Part shown: in pieces, positions 39,600 through 48,703 of the stretch
Numbering within the stretch: position 1 is the first letter of the stretch
Layout of the letters: each line of letters opens with the position of its first letter
Assembly: GCF_007827555.1 (NCBI RefSeq)
Contig: NZ_VISS01000024.1
Coordinates: forward strand, 1 to 64,000
Source of the DNA: Aeribacillus composti
GTDB lineage: Bacteria; Bacillota; Bacilli; Bacillales; Aeribacillaceae
DNA: 64,000 bases
Direction of reading: 5' to 3'
The notes under the pieces: model-generated
Told to the model about the DNA's origin: nothing
Database searches by the model: none
Seen by the model: only the letters and a program-made list of their open reading frames with translations
Made by a program: the position numbers and the translations under genes

Positions 39600-40700
39600 T
39601 TGCGTACCAACAATAAGCCCCTTTTTTAACGTAAATTGGCGAGAAGTCGCTCACCTTTATAGGCTGTGTGATGAATCGCCCTTTCTTTTCACTTGTGTTA
39701 TGATCAGTTTATCAAAGGAAATGATCTTAATATAACATTGGGATTAGATAGTAATAATCATTCAGTGTTTTTCAGCATCGTAGACAATGATAGATGACGA
39801 AATATCAGAGTATGCAAACAGTACATTTGTTAGCATCGCTGAATCATATCACATGACTCTTTAGTCTTCCCTCCCGACTGTTAAGAGCTTCGGTATTCCT
39901 ATGCGAAATTGTGGTAAACTCATTCTAGCCGGACGATCTTTGTTTCGCTTCTCCTCCAGGTCTGTTGATTAGCAAAATCTTTTATCAACCTGAGAATTCC
40001 TCGACAGCTGTACCGTACATGTCTGTACAACGGAAGAATTCTAAGTGAAACCGAGCAGTGCTGTATGCTCGATGAACGGGTTCACAGTAATCTTGTTTAA
40101 ACCACTCATAGCGGTTGTTGGAAAACAGTTTGATGAGAATCAAGTTCATTGGCTTCAAAATCGAAAGTCGCAATCCAGTCCATGGCAAACATGCACTTAG
40201 CTTCTTTGATGTAATTTCCCATGGAACATCGTTTGTTGTAAAAACGCCAAAATTGAGCGCTTCCTACTCGAGGTTGGTGACGATTGGTTTGTATCGAAAT
40301 CCGTATTAAAGATTAGATTTAGAGCATCTGGCCGTCATCCACCACCTGTGTTTGGCATTATGATTTCAACACGATGAGGGTTCTTCCAGAAGATCGCTTG
40401 GTAGGTGACCGTCATGCCTTCTTCATCATCGACGTACCATTTCCAGTACCGAAAGGCGGCATCTTCCGCAGCGTGACGTTTCGTTGATGCAGGCAAGTCC
40501 TGTAGCGCTTTCTCAGGCTTGATTTTTCGAATGCTCCAGGAATATTTGAATCTGCCGAAGTTGTTTGCATTTTGCGATGTACATTCTGTCTTGATTTTGT
40601 GGATAAGTGTGGTAGACTTCACCTTAAAGGTGCTCCTTTTTTGGTAGGTCATGTTCTTATCAAACAAAATTCTACCAAAGATGAGGAGCGCTTTCCTTAT
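39600..40700. other. Decayed region with short reverse-strand fragments
   Basis: No intact gene. On the reverse strand two fragments look protein-like: 40667-40335, ending with EDAAFRYWKWYVDDEEGMTV, and 40188-39985, with RYEWFKQDYCEPVHRAYSTA. They lie in different frames and neither has a convincing ribosome site. They may be parts of one broken gene or of a mobile element, but I cannot name the family. Confidence 0.4.
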
Positions 40701-40730
40701 TTACAGAGAATGTTACTCTTGATAATCAGG

Positions 40731-40904
40731 ATGAATATTGTTGCTGTGGAAGGCGATAAACTTATTTTAAAAATGCCTTCCTACCATTTAGTTCTTCAAA
40801 ATATAAGGAACATTTCTGCAATGAAAAAAGAGTGTTTTCTTGGCATACATAGTACAGGGTGTCTCATGATCCATGACCCCGAATTCAATAAAACCAAGGA
40901 GTGA
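40731..40904 (+). CDS. Possible small protein before ypjA
   Basis: A 57-codon frame from ATG 40731 ends seven bases before ypjA. The sequence (opening MNIVAVEGDKLILKMPSYH) is balanced and soluble-looking. No good ribosome site lies at the right distance; the frame stays open upstream to ATG 40572. It could be the 3' end of a decayed gene. Low certainty. Confidence 0.3.
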   Translation: MNIVAVEGDKLILKMPSYHLVLQNIRNISAMKKECFLGIHSTGCLMIHDPEFNKTKE

Positions 40905-40910
40905 ACTTGG

Positions 40911-41510
40911 ATGGGTTGGTTATTTTTTGTATTAAGGCAGCGATCATTTTTATATTTGATGCTTTTAATCAATACAGCAGGAACAATTTATGGTTATATT
41001 TGGTATAAACAGCAGCTTTCCGAAACACCGCCACAGTTTATTGCGTTTGTTCCTGACAGTCCAACCGCTAGTTTGTTCTTTGTTTTCGTTTTGATTGGGT
41101 TTCTTGTTGGGAAGCATTTTAAATTGTTTGAAGCACTAGCTATGATTACGCTATTTAAATATGGAATTTGGGCGGTTGCCATGAACCTGTTTGTATATTT
41201 GGAAACGGGTGTTTTATCCATTTACGGAATGATGCTCATTTTGTCCCATTTAGGAATGGCAATAGAAGGGCTGTTGTATGCACCGTATTATCGGTTTGAA
41301 ATGAAGCACTTGATGCTGGCCTCCATATGGACGCTTCACAATGAAATTATTGATTACGTGTTTGATATGATGCCTCAATATAGCGTTTTAAATCAATATT
41401 CTGCGCTAATCGGTTACTTTACGTTTTGGCTGAGTATTATTTCCATTGCGATCGCTTATTTTTTTGTTATAAAAAATCAAACATACAAATTTGAATTGAA
41501 AGAATTGTAA
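40911..41510 (+). CDS. ypjA: YpjA-like membrane protein (DUF1405 type)
   Basis: A 199-residue integral membrane protein with about six hydrophobic segments. It resembles the DUF1405 family: IYGYIWYKQQLSETP near residue 26 and the PDSPTASLFF segment near residue 46. CAAGGAG lies about nine bases before ATG 40911. It lies just before ypjB, as in B. subtilis. Function unknown. Confidence 0.85.
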   Translation: MGWLFFVLRQRSFLYLMLLINTAGTIYGYIWYKQQLSETPPQFIAFVPDSPTASLFFVFVLIGFLVGKHFKLFEALAMITLFKYGIWAVAMNLFVYLETGVLSIYGMMLILSHLGMAIEGLLYAPYYRFEMKHLMLASIWTLHNEIIDYVFDMMPQYSVLNQYSALIGYFTFWLSIISIAIAYFFVIKNQTYKFELKEL

Positions 41511-41525
41511 GAAACATGGTCTACT

Positions 41526-41573
41526 CTTGTCCACTCTTGAATAACTATTACTAGTAGTTATAGGGGGGACAAG
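41526..41573 (+). promoter_or_regulatory. Hairpin over the ypjB ribosome site
   Basis: CTTGTCC (41526-41532) is complementary to GGACAAG (41567-41573), which includes the end of the G-rich ribosome site just before ATG 41575. Inside lies a second palindrome (AACTATTACTAGTAGTT). The fold could limit ypjB translation. Confidence 0.45.
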
Positions 41574-41574
41574 A

Positions 41575-42354
41575 ATGAAAAAATGGATCAGTACGTTGAT
41601 TGTTCTCTTGCTTTTTTTCCTGCTTCAAATACCGATCAATGCAAAAGAAAAAAACAATTGGGAAACATTGGATGTCATGACGAATTATGCGTGGCAGCTT
41701 TCAAAGCAAAAAAAGTTTGATGAAGCGAAGCAGCTGTTATTATTTCTTGAAAACGAATTTAAAGAAAATAATGTTGAAAACCGCTTATCAATAAATGAGC
41801 TTCGGGTCATTTCTGCTTCTTACGAAAAAGCGTTGGATGCCGTTGAGAACGATGGAATGAGCTATGAAGATCGGATCGACAAAGTCACTCAATTCCGGCT
41901 TGTTGTTGATGCAATTCTGTCTGAACACCAGCCGCTCTGGAGCACAATGGAAGAACCGATCATGACGACATTTGCAGAATTAAAAACGGAAATGGAAAAA
42001 GAGGATTGGGCGGCTTTTCAGCATGAGTGGAATCGTTTTTTGTCACTGTACTCCGTTATTTATCCAAGCCTTACCGTTGATGTTGACAGCAAAAACATTG
42101 ATAAGATTGAAACACATATTTCAGCAGTAAACGACAAAATGTTTTTTGAAATTTCGAAAAAGACAAGACAGAAGCATATGATGGAAATCGAAAAAGACTT
42201 AAAAAACATTTTTGATCGCGTCAAAAACGACGAAGCAGATCCATCGCTGTTATGGGTGATGTTTTCAACGGGCAGCGTCATTTTTATTGCACTAGCTTAT
42301 ACAGGATGGAAAAAATACAAAGGAGAAAAAACAGATAAAAGAAAAGAGAACTAG
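41575..42354 (+). CDS. ypjB: YpjB-like sporulation-associated protein
   Basis: A 259-residue protein with an N-terminal signal-type hydrophobic segment (residues 5-22), a helical extracytoplasmic domain and a C-terminal membrane anchor (about 223-243) followed by a lysine-rich cytoplasmic tail. It matches YpjB in layout and place. B. subtilis YpjB is a membrane protein reported as sporulation-related; the molecular role is unknown. The ribosome site is GGGGGG. Confidence 0.85.
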   Translation: MKKWISTLIVLLLFFLLQIPINAKEKNNWETLDVMTNYAWQLSKQKKFDEAKQLLLFLENEFKENNVENRLSINELRVISASYEKALDAVENDGMSYEDRIDKVTQFRLVVDAILSEHQPLWSTMEEPIMTTFAELKTEMEKEDWAAFQHEWNRFLSLYSVIYPSLTVDVDSKNIDKIETHISAVNDKMFFEISKKTRQKHMMEIEKDLKNIFDRVKNDEADPSLLWVMFSTGSVIFIALAYTGWKKYKGEKTDKRKEN

Positions 42355-42359
42355 AGTGC

Positions 42360-42482
42360 GTGGCTGTCTAATAAGTCGTTTTTTGGCTTATTGACAGCCC
42401 CCTTTTATATTTTAGAAACGTTGATATATCGATGTTTATGATTTTTTGTTTTCAAAAGGGATTTGACTTTCTGGACAGCCCC
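42360..42482 (-). mobile_element. 123-bp MITE-like element, copy B
   Basis: This is the inverse of 11498-11619, alike through nearly its whole length. Terminal repeats are GTGGCTGTCTAATAAGTC at the left and GACTTTCTGGACAGCCCC at the right. It sits between the ypjB stop and the ypjC 3' side; an internal hairpin with a T-tract may terminate ypjB. Confidence 0.8.
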
Positions 42483-42484
42483 TG

Positions 42485-42566
42485 TCAGTGCTTAAACAAG
42501 TTTTTGTTTTCATGAAGGGTAAATCCTTCTTGAGCATCATAAACATCGTTGACGACAAGAAACGCG
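42485..42566 (-). pseudogene. 3'-end stub of a second YitT-family gene
   Basis: On the reverse strand this reads FLVVNDVYDAQEGFTLHENK and ends at a TGA (42485-42487). The end of ypjC immediately upstream reads FVVVSDVHDVLGEGFTLDEN. The two DNA stretches are clearly related but well diverged. Only the last 27 codons or so remain, starting directly behind the ypjC stop. Confidence 0.8.
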
Positions 42567-43436
42567 TTAGTGCTCAATCGGATTTTTATTTTCATCAAGG
42601 GTAAAGCCCTCACCGAGTACATCATGAACGTCGCTGACGACAACAAACGCATGAGGGTCGACAGCTGTAATAACTTGTTTCAGCTTGACAAATTCATTTT
42701 TGGCAACGACGCAATATAAAATATTCCGATTCTGTTTTGTAAACGAACCTTGTCCTTTTAAAATGGTCACTCCGCGATCCATATCCTTCATGATTTTTTC
42801 GGCAATTTCCTCATGTTTCTCCGATATGATGGTCGCTGCTTTTGCTCTATAGGCACCTTCCTGAATAAAATCAATGACTCTTGTTCCGATAAAAACAGCC
42901 ACTAATGTGTACATGGCTTCGCGATAGGATAAATAAAAAATGGACGATAAAGTGATCACGCACGCGTCAAATAAAAACATTGTTTTTCCCATGCTGATGC
43001 CGAAAAATTTATAAACAAGACGAGCAATGATATCAACTCCACCTGTTGTTCCGCCATAGCGAAAAATAATCCCTAGTCCAACGCCGATGAAAACTCCTGC
43101 AAACAGAGCCGCCAATGTTAAATCTTCATGTAGAGGAATATGAAATGGATGCAGCTGAAAAATCCATAAAAAGAACGAAACCGAAATCGTTCCAATTAAT
43201 GTATACAAAAAAGTCGTCTTCCCTAAAAGCTTCCATCCAATAAAAAAAATGGGTACATTCAATACAAGATTGGAAATAGAGGGGTTGATTTGAAACAAAA
43301 AAAATAAAAGGAGCGTAATACCAGTAAAACCGCCTTCAGCTAAATTGTTTTGCATATTAAAATGAACGAGTCCAAACGAGAAAATAGCGGATCCGAGCAA
43401 TATAAAAAAGAGGTTTTTCAATTTAAAAGGCAACAA
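42567..43436 (-). CDS. ypjC: YitT-family membrane protein YpjC
   Basis: A 289-residue YitT-family protein: five or so membrane helices in the first 200 residues (YitT_membrane), then a C-terminal soluble DUF2179 domain from about residue 220 (RGVTILKGQGSFTKQNRNIL). The motif GVGLGIIFRYGGTTGGVDII near residue 117 is typical. Transport or signalling function is not settled for this family. It is on the strand opposite to its neighbours, and its ribosome site is GGAGGTGGGAG. A stub of a related gene lies directly after it. Confidence 0.9.
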   Translation of the reverse strand: MLPFKLKNLFFILLGSAIFSFGLVHFNMQNNLAEGGFTGITLLLFFLFQINPSISNLVLNVPIFFIGWKLLGKTTFLYTLIGTISVSFFLWIFQLHPFHIPLHEDLTLAALFAGVFIGVGLGIIFRYGGTTGGVDIIARLVYKFFGISMGKTMFLFDACVITLSSIFYLSYREAMYTLVAVFIGTRVIDFIQEGAYRAKAATIISEKHEEIAEKIMKDMDRGVTILKGQGSFTKQNRNILYCVVAKNEFVKLKQVITAVDPHAFVVVSDVHDVLGEGFTLDENKNPIEH

Positions 43437-43577
43437 ACTCCCACCTCCTATTTTTTTCGATGTTTTTAATTATAATGGATCAGATTGTATGTTACAATTC
43501 AATCGACATTTCTTTTCATTGTCAAATGGTAAGGAATTAGCTAACATGAAAGAGAAGACAAATGAGGTGGTTGCCTA

Positions 43578-43901
43578 ATGGAACGTAAAACAATTAAAGA
43601 CCTGCAAAAAGAAGTAGATGATTACATATCCCAATTTAAGGAAGGCTATTTCAGCCCGCTGGCGATGCTTGCGCGATTAACAGAAGAGCTTGGTGAGCTT
43701 GCAAGAGAAATTAATCATTACTATGGGGAAAAGCCAAAAAAAGAAACGGAGAAAGAGAAAGAAATTGAAGAGGAAATTGGCGATTTATTGTTTGTCATCA
43801 TTTGCTTGGCCAATTCTTTAAACATTGATCTTGAGAAGGCGCACGATCGCGTCATGCATAAATTTCAAACTAGAGATCGAAACAGATGGACAAAAAAATA
43901 G
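43578..43901 (+). CDS. ypjD: MazG-like nucleotide pyrophosphohydrolase YpjD
   Basis: A 107-residue all-helical NTP pyrophosphohydrolase of the MazG type, which may clean up damaged or surplus nucleotides. The metal-binding EELGELAREI is near residue 36 and the partner EEEIGDLLF is near residue 63, giving the usual EExxE...ExxD pattern. GAGGTGG precedes ATG 43578. It begins a run of metabolic genes, dapB next after 15 bases. Confidence 0.9.
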   Translation: MERKTIKDLQKEVDDYISQFKEGYFSPLAMLARLTEELGELAREINHYYGEKPKKETEKEKEIEEEIGDLLFVIICLANSLNIDLEKAHDRVMHKFQTRDRNRWTKK

Positions 43902-43916
43902 AAAGGTGATGGAATA

Positions 43917-44696
43917 ATGGAACAAATTAAGATCGTCATTGCCGGCCCAAGAGGACGCATGGGGCAAGAGGCAGTAAAACTGGTAAATGAAACAGAGCAT
44001 TTTACACTTTCAGCTGTACTAGACAAAATAAATGATGGCGAATGGTTTCAAGATCAAGTCCGCACCTATACAAACCCTGAACAATGCTTTGCAGAAACAT
44101 CGCCAGACGTGTTGATTGATTTGACAACACCAGAGGTTGGAAAAATACATACAAAGCTTGCGCTGGAGCACGGTGTCCGCCCTGTAGTAGGAACTACCGG
44201 CTTTCAGGAAGAAGACTTGCAGGAATTGAGAAAATTAGCGGAAGAAAAAGGAATCGGGGCAATTATCGCGCCAAATTTTGCGATTGGAGCTGTACTGATG
44301 ATGAAATTTGCAAAAATGGCGGCCAGATACTTCCCTGATGTTGAGATCATCGAAATGCATCATGATAAAAAGCTTGATGCACCTTCTGGAACTGGAATCA
44401 AAACGGCTGAAATGATTTATGAAGTTCGCGGAAATAAAAAGCAAGGACATCCGGAGGAAAAGGAAACGATCAAAGGAGCAAGAGGCGGCGAATGGAATGG
44501 CATTCATATCCACAGCGTTCGTCTTCCAGGGTTAGTGGCTCATCAAGAGGTTTTGTTTGGCGGTGACGGTCAAACGCTGAAAATTCGCCATGATTCCTAT
44601 AATCGTGCGTCTTTTATGTCAGGAGTAAAGCTTTCCGTTGAAACCGTGATGAAGATCGATACGCTCGTTTACGGGTTGGAAAACATTATTGAATGA
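43917..44696 (+). CDS. dapB: 4-hydroxy-tetrahydrodipicolinate reductase
   Basis: DapB reduces 4-hydroxy-tetrahydrodipicolinate with NAD(P)H in lysine and diaminopimelate synthesis; it therefore also supports cell wall and dipicolinate supply. The nucleotide-binding [10 protein letters not shown] is near residue 11, and the substrate signature [14 protein letters not shown] near residue 142 carries catalytic His and Lys. Length 259 residues. AAAGGTGATGG lies just before ATG 43917. Confidence 0.96.
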   Translation: MEQIKIVIAGPRGRMGQEAVKLVNETEHFTLSAVLDKINDGEWFQDQVRTYTNPEQCFAETSPDVLIDLTTPEVGKIHTKLALEHGVRPVVGTTGFQEEDLQELRKLAEEKGIGAIIAPNFAIGAVLMMKFAKMAARYFPDVEIIEMHHDKKLDAPSGTGIKTAEMIYEVRGNKKQGHPEEKETIKGARGGEWNGIHIHSVRLPGLVAHQEVLFGGDGQTLKIRHDSYNRASFMSGVKLSVETVMKIDTLVYGLENIIE

Positions 44697-44707
44697 GGGG
44701 GAAATAT

Positions 44708-45112
44708 ATGAAGATTGCACTCATTGCTCACGATAAGAAAAAGGACGATATGGTTCAATTTACCATTGCTTATAAACATATATTAGAAAAGCATGATTTA
44801 TTTGCAACAGGCACAACAGGCTTAAGAATACAGGAAGCAACTGGACTGAAAATTCACCGCTTCCAATCCGGTCCGCTTGGAGGCGACCAAGAAATTGGTG
44901 CATTAGTCGCGAAAAACGAAATGGATGCCGTCTTCTTTTTTCGCGACCCGCTGACTGCCCAGCCTCATGAACCGGACGTTTCTGCCCTTATCCGTCTATG
45001 CGATGTGTATGCAATCCCCCTGGCAACCAATATGGGCACTGCGGAAATATTAGTAAAGGGGCTTGAACGGGGAGATTTTACATGGAGAAACATCATCCAC
45101 GAGAAAAATTGA
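44708..45112 (+). CDS. mgsA: Methylglyoxal synthase
   Basis: MgsA converts dihydroxyacetone phosphate to methylglyoxal, an overflow path when sugar phosphates pile up. The ATGTTG phosphate-binding loop is near residue 37, the [12 protein letters not shown] segment with catalytic Asp is near residue 60, and FFRDPL near residue 84. ATG 44708 (134 residues) has GAGGGGG upstream; the earlier frame overlaps dapB. In B. subtilis bshB1 follows; here bshA follows directly. Confidence 0.95.
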   Translation: MKIALIAHDKKKDDMVQFTIAYKHILEKHDLFATGTTGLRIQEATGLKIHRFQSGPLGGDQEIGALVAKNEMDAVFFFRDPLTAQPHEPDVSALIRLCDVYAIPLATNMGTAEILVKGLERGDFTWRNIIHEKN

Positions 45113-45156
45113 GCAGAAATCATAGTTTTGAAAATATCCTTTCCTGGTGATAATGA

Positions 45157-46299
45157 ATGAAAAAATTGAAAATTGGCATTACTTGCTACCCGTCTGTTGG
45201 AGGATCAGGCGTGGTGGCGACAGAGCTTGGAAAATTGCTTGCAGAAAGAGGGCATGAAATTCACTTTATTTCCTCCAGCATGCCATTCAGGCTGAATAAG
45301 GTTTATCACAACATTTATTTTCATGAAGTGGAAGTAAATCAATACTCTGTTTTTAAATATCCTCCATATGATCTCGCTTTATCCAGTAAAATTGCCGAAG
45401 TCATTGAGAGGGAAAATTTAGATATTTTGCACGTTCATTATGCTGTGCCTCATGCGATTTGCGCTTTTTTGGCTAAACAAATGGTTGGGGGAAAAATAAA
45501 AATCGTCACAACTCTTCATGGTACTGATATTACTGTGCTAGGATATGATCCGACGCTCTCCATAGCGATCAAATTTGGGATTGAAGCTTCGGACCGCGTT
45601 ACAGCCGTATCAAAGGCGCTCGTTGAACAAACATATGATTTATTGGAGCCTAAAAAAGAAATTGAAACGGTTTACAATTTTATTGATGAACGAATTTATC
45701 ATAAAAAACATTTGCCTTCATTAAAAAGAGAGTACGGGATTCAAGATGATGAAAAAGTGCTTATACACGTATCAAATTTTCGGCAAGTGAAGCGAGTTCC
45801 TGATGTCGTCAAAGCATTTGCCCTCATCCGACAGGAAGTCCCATCGAAGCTGTTGCTGGTCGGCGACGGACCGGAAGTGTCGATTGTCATGAAATTAGTG
45901 AAACAGCTGCAATTGGAAGATCATGTGCTGTTTTTGGGGAAGCAAGAAAACTTAGATCAATTGTATTCCATCAGTGATTTAAAATTGCTGCTGTCAGAAA
46001 AAGAAAGCTTTGGATTAGTTTTATTGGAAGCGATGGCTTGCGGAGTTCCCTGTATTGGAACGAGGATCGGCGGCATACCGGAAGTAATTGAAGATCATAA
46101 AACAGGCTATATTGTTGAGCTTGGCGATATTGAGGATACCGCCGAAAAATCGATTCGCTTATTGGAAGATCAAACACTTCATCAAAAAATGTCAGAAAAT
46201 GCGATACTGCTTGTCAGAGAAAAATTTCATTCTGAAAAAATTGTGTCAACATATGAGCAAATTTATTTTGAATTACTATCTGAAGGAGTTCCAACATGA
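45157..46299 (+). CDS. bshA: N-acetyl-alpha-D-glucosaminyl L-malate synthase (bacillithiol)
   Basis: BshA joins GlcNAc from UDP-GlcNAc to L-malate, the first step of bacillithiol synthesis, a low-mass thiol of Firmicutes. It is a GT4-type glycosyltransferase: N-terminal [20 protein letters not shown] near residue 10, and the C-terminal nucleotide-sugar motif [16 protein letters not shown] near residue 282. Length 380 residues. The next enzyme, the BshB deacetylase, is not beside it. It overlaps cca by four bases. Confidence 0.94.
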   Translation: MKKLKIGITCYPSVGGSGVVATELGKLLAERGHEIHFISSSMPFRLNKVYHNIYFHEVEVNQYSVFKYPPYDLALSSKIAEVIERENLDILHVHYAVPHAICAFLAKQMVGGKIKIVTTLHGTDITVLGYDPTLSIAIKFGIEASDRVTAVSKALVEQTYDLLEPKKEIETVYNFIDERIYHKKHLPSLKREYGIQDDEKVLIHVSNFRQVKRVPDVVKAFALIRQEVPSKLLLVGDGPEVSIVMKLVKQLQLEDHVLFLGKQENLDQLYSISDLKLLLSEKESFGLVLLEAMACGVPCIGTRIGGIPEVIEDHKTGYIVELGDIEDTAEKSIRLLEDQTLHQKMSENAILLVREKFHSEKIVSTYEQIYFELLSEGVPT

Positions 46300-47507
46300 A
46301 AGCGGAATTTGTGGAGGCAATACCGATTATAGAACAATTAAATGAGCATGGCCATGAAGCGTATTTTGTCGGCGGTTCTGTTCGTGATTTATTGCTGAAT
46401 CGGAAGATCGGGGATATCGACATTGCCACATCAGCAAAGCCTGATGAGATTCAAAAAATTTTTCCGAAAACAATTGATGTTGGGGTGCAGCATGGTACAG
46501 TCATTGTTCTTCATAATGGAAAGCCGTATGAAGTGACGACTTTTCGGACGGAAGGGGAATACGAAGAGTATCGAAGACCTAAATATGTCCGTTTTGTCAG
46601 CTCGCTGCAAGAAGATTTAAAGCGGCGCGATTTTACAATTAATGCTTTGGCGATGGACAAAAACGGGCGCATTTTAGATTATGTCAATGGCATGGAAGAT
46701 TTAGAAAACCGCATGATTCGTACAGTGGGAGATCCGTATGAACGCTTTTCCGAAGATGCGTTAAGAATGCTGCGCGCTTTAAGATTTGTCAGCCAATTGT
46801 CCTTTCGGCTTGAAGAAAAAACTTTGCAAGCCATAACCGTTTGGCATAAGCTTCTTCAGAACATATCGATCGAGCGAATAACTGCTGAATTTGAAAAGCT
46901 TCTGGCTGGAGCTTCCGCAAATGATGCGATACAACTATTAACTCTTACGAATGTTTATCAACATATGCCTGGATTAAAACAAAAGAAAGAACAGTTGCAC
47001 AAGCTGCTCAGCTATCCAATGCATAATTTGTGTGAGCGGGAAGAATACTGGACTGTTTTGTTATTCGTTTTAGAAACGGATGATGGTGAATCATTTATGC
47101 GGAATTGGAAGCTTCCTAGAAGGGTGATCAAAAAAGTATGCAGACATCTTGAGTTGCTCAATTGTCTCTTCGAGAAAGACTGGACAGCCTTTCTTTTATA
47201 TAAGACAGGGCTTGAGGATGCTCTTCAGCTGGAAAGAATAAGGCAGGTGCTGCAAAAAGAAAAAAACGAAGAAGCCATTCAGAAACTGCAAAAGTCTTAC
47301 GAACAGCTTCCAATCCATTCTAGAAAAGAATTGGCCGTAACGGGGAATGACATTTTAAACATCGTGCCGAAAAAGCCGGGCAAATGGGTGGAGGAATATT
47401 TAACGCTGGTTGAACAACAGGTTGTCAATGGATTGATTGAAAATAATAGCGGCGAAATAAAGGAGTGGTTAAAAAATTGCAATCAGAAATTAGGCGAAAG
47501 CTGTTAG
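46296..47507 (+). CDS. cca: CCA tRNA nucleotidyltransferase
   Basis: Cca adds or repairs the 3' CCA end of tRNAs without a template. The class II nucleotidyltransferase motif [20 protein letters not shown] is near residue 26, with catalytic Asps in DID, followed by the [12 protein letters not shown] motif near residue 109 and [12 protein letters not shown] near residue 152. Length 403 residues is normal. Its start overlaps the bshA stop; its 3' end overlaps birA by 31 bases. Confidence 0.96.
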   Translation: MKAEFVEAIPIIEQLNEHGHEAYFVGGSVRDLLLNRKIGDIDIATSAKPDEIQKIFPKTIDVGVQHGTVIVLHNGKPYEVTTFRTEGEYEEYRRPKYVRFVSSLQEDLKRRDFTINALAMDKNGRILDYVNGMEDLENRMIRTVGDPYERFSEDALRMLRALRFVSQLSFRLEEKTLQAITVWHKLLQNISIERITAEFEKLLAGASANDAIQLLTLTNVYQHMPGLKQKKEQLHKLLSYPMHNLCEREEYWTVLLFVLETDDGESFMRNWKLPRRVIKKVCRHLELLNCLFEKDWTAFLLYKTGLEDALQLERIRQVLQKEKNEEAIQKLQKSYEQLPIHSRKELAVTGNDILNIVPKKPGKWVEEYLTLVEQQVVNGLIENNSGEIKEWLKNCNQKLGESC

Positions 47508-48457
47508 CAGCTTTTTCTGAAGCTGATGGAGGATATGTTTCAGGCCAAAAAATCAGCGAATTGCTCGGTTGTTCAAGAACGGCAGTATGGAAGCATATTG
47601 AGGAATTGAGGAAGGAAGGATTTGTCCTCGAGGCGGTGCGAAGAAAGGGGTACAGAATAGTCAAGACGCCGGAAAAAATTACAGCCAACGAAATACAATT
47701 AGGTCTGCAAACGGATTTTATAGGACAAAACATTGTATATTACGATACGGTTGATTCTACTCAAAAAATTGCCCATGAATTGTCGCAGAAAGGTGCTGAG
47801 GAGGGAACGCTCGTAGTTGCGGATGAACAGACAGGCGGAAGAGGGAGAATGGCTAGAGTATGGTATTCGCCAAAAGGTACAGGGATTTGGATGAGCATCA
47901 TTTTGCGGCCGAACATACCTTTACAGAAAACTCCTCAGCTTACTTTATTGACAGCCGTTGCTCTCGTAGAAGGGATTGAAGAGGCAACAGGGCTTTCTCC
48001 GACCATTAAATGGCCCAATGACATTTTGATTAATGGAAAAAAAGCAGTCGGAATTTTAACAGAGCTTGAGGCGGAAGCTGATCAAGTGCATTCGGTGATC
48101 ATCGGCATCGGTATTAATGTAAATCAGCAAATTGATGAATTTCCTGAAGCGATTCGCAATACCGCCACCTCCATAGCGATTGAAAAGGGAGAGAAAATTC
48201 ATCGCGCCCTTATCATTCAAAAGTTTCTCGAACGTTTTGAAAAATGGTATACTACATATTTAGAGCATGGATTTAAACCGATTAAGCTTTTATGGGAAAG
48301 CTATTCCATTAGTTTAAACAAAACGATCCATGCCCGGACATTATCCGGAACAGTTGTCGGCAAGGCTCTTGGCATTAATGAAGAAGGGGCGCTTCTCATT
48401 GAAACTTCTGAAGGAAAAATAGAAAAAGTGTATTCAGCAGATATTGATATCAAATAA
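47477..48457 (+). CDS. birA: Biotin-protein ligase and biotin operon repressor BirA
   Basis: BirA attaches biotin to carboxylases and represses biotin genes. The N-terminal winged helix (residues 1-60) shows GCSRTAVWKHIEELRKEGF, so it should bind DNA. The central domain has GRGRMARVWYSPKGTGIWMS near residue 118 and KWPNDILINGKK near residue 177; a C-terminal SH3-like domain follows. TTG 47477 (326 residues) is chosen, with AAAGGAGTGG about nine bases upstream. It overlaps the end of cca. Confidence 0.95.
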   Translation: MQSEIRRKLLAAFSEADGGYVSGQKISELLGCSRTAVWKHIEELRKEGFVLEAVRRKGYRIVKTPEKITANEIQLGLQTDFIGQNIVYYDTVDSTQKIAHELSQKGAEEGTLVVADEQTGGRGRMARVWYSPKGTGIWMSIILRPNIPLQKTPQLTLLTAVALVEGIEEATGLSPTIKWPNDILINGKKAVGILTELEAEADQVHSVIIGIGINVNQQIDEFPEAIRNTATSIAIEKGEKIHRALIIQKFLERFEKWYTTYLEHGFKPIKLLWESYSISLNKTIHARTLSGTVVGKALGINEEGALLIETSEGKIEKVYSADIDIK

Positions 48458-48481
48458 ATATATTTTACAATGAAATTTTGT

Positions 48482-48655
48482 TATACTTAACGAAAGGGCA
48501 GTATCCTGTTTGGAACTGCACCAAAAAAGTTTCATGTTGTCATTATTAAAAGATTGATTCTGCCTTGATCCAAAAGGACTGGGACAGAGGGATGAAGAAG
48601 CCGATAATAAGGAAATGGTAAAAATCCTTCTTTCTCAGTGAAAGAAGGTTTTTTT
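48482..48655 (+). promoter_or_regulatory. panBCD leader with attenuator-type terminator (candidate Pan RNA)
   Basis: TATACT at 48482-48487 may be a -10 box. The leader ends in an intrinsic terminator at 48626-48655 (CCTTCTTTC, loop, GAAAGAAGG, seven T) that lies about 50 bases before panB and well after birA. A structured RNA of the kind called the Pan motif is known upstream of panB in Bacillus relatives. I see purine-rich, partly paired sequence at 48575-48620 but cannot verify a consensus match. Confidence 0.5.
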
Positions 48656-48671
48656 GATCGGTTCGTTCTTA

Positions 48672-48694
48672 CCCTCTGCAACTACAAAAGAGGG
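48672..48694 (+). promoter_or_regulatory. Possible hairpin over the panB ribosome site
   Basis: CCCTCT (48672-48677) can pair with AGAGGG (48689-48694), the first part of the panB ribosome-binding site. Confidence 0.4.
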
Positions 48695-48703
48695 GGAGTT
48701 TTT

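Noticed and set aside
39544-39735. 63-codon forward frame over the end of the AGCS symporter gene
   Set aside because: No ribosome site, and most of it overlaps the transporter 3' end and non-coding sequence.
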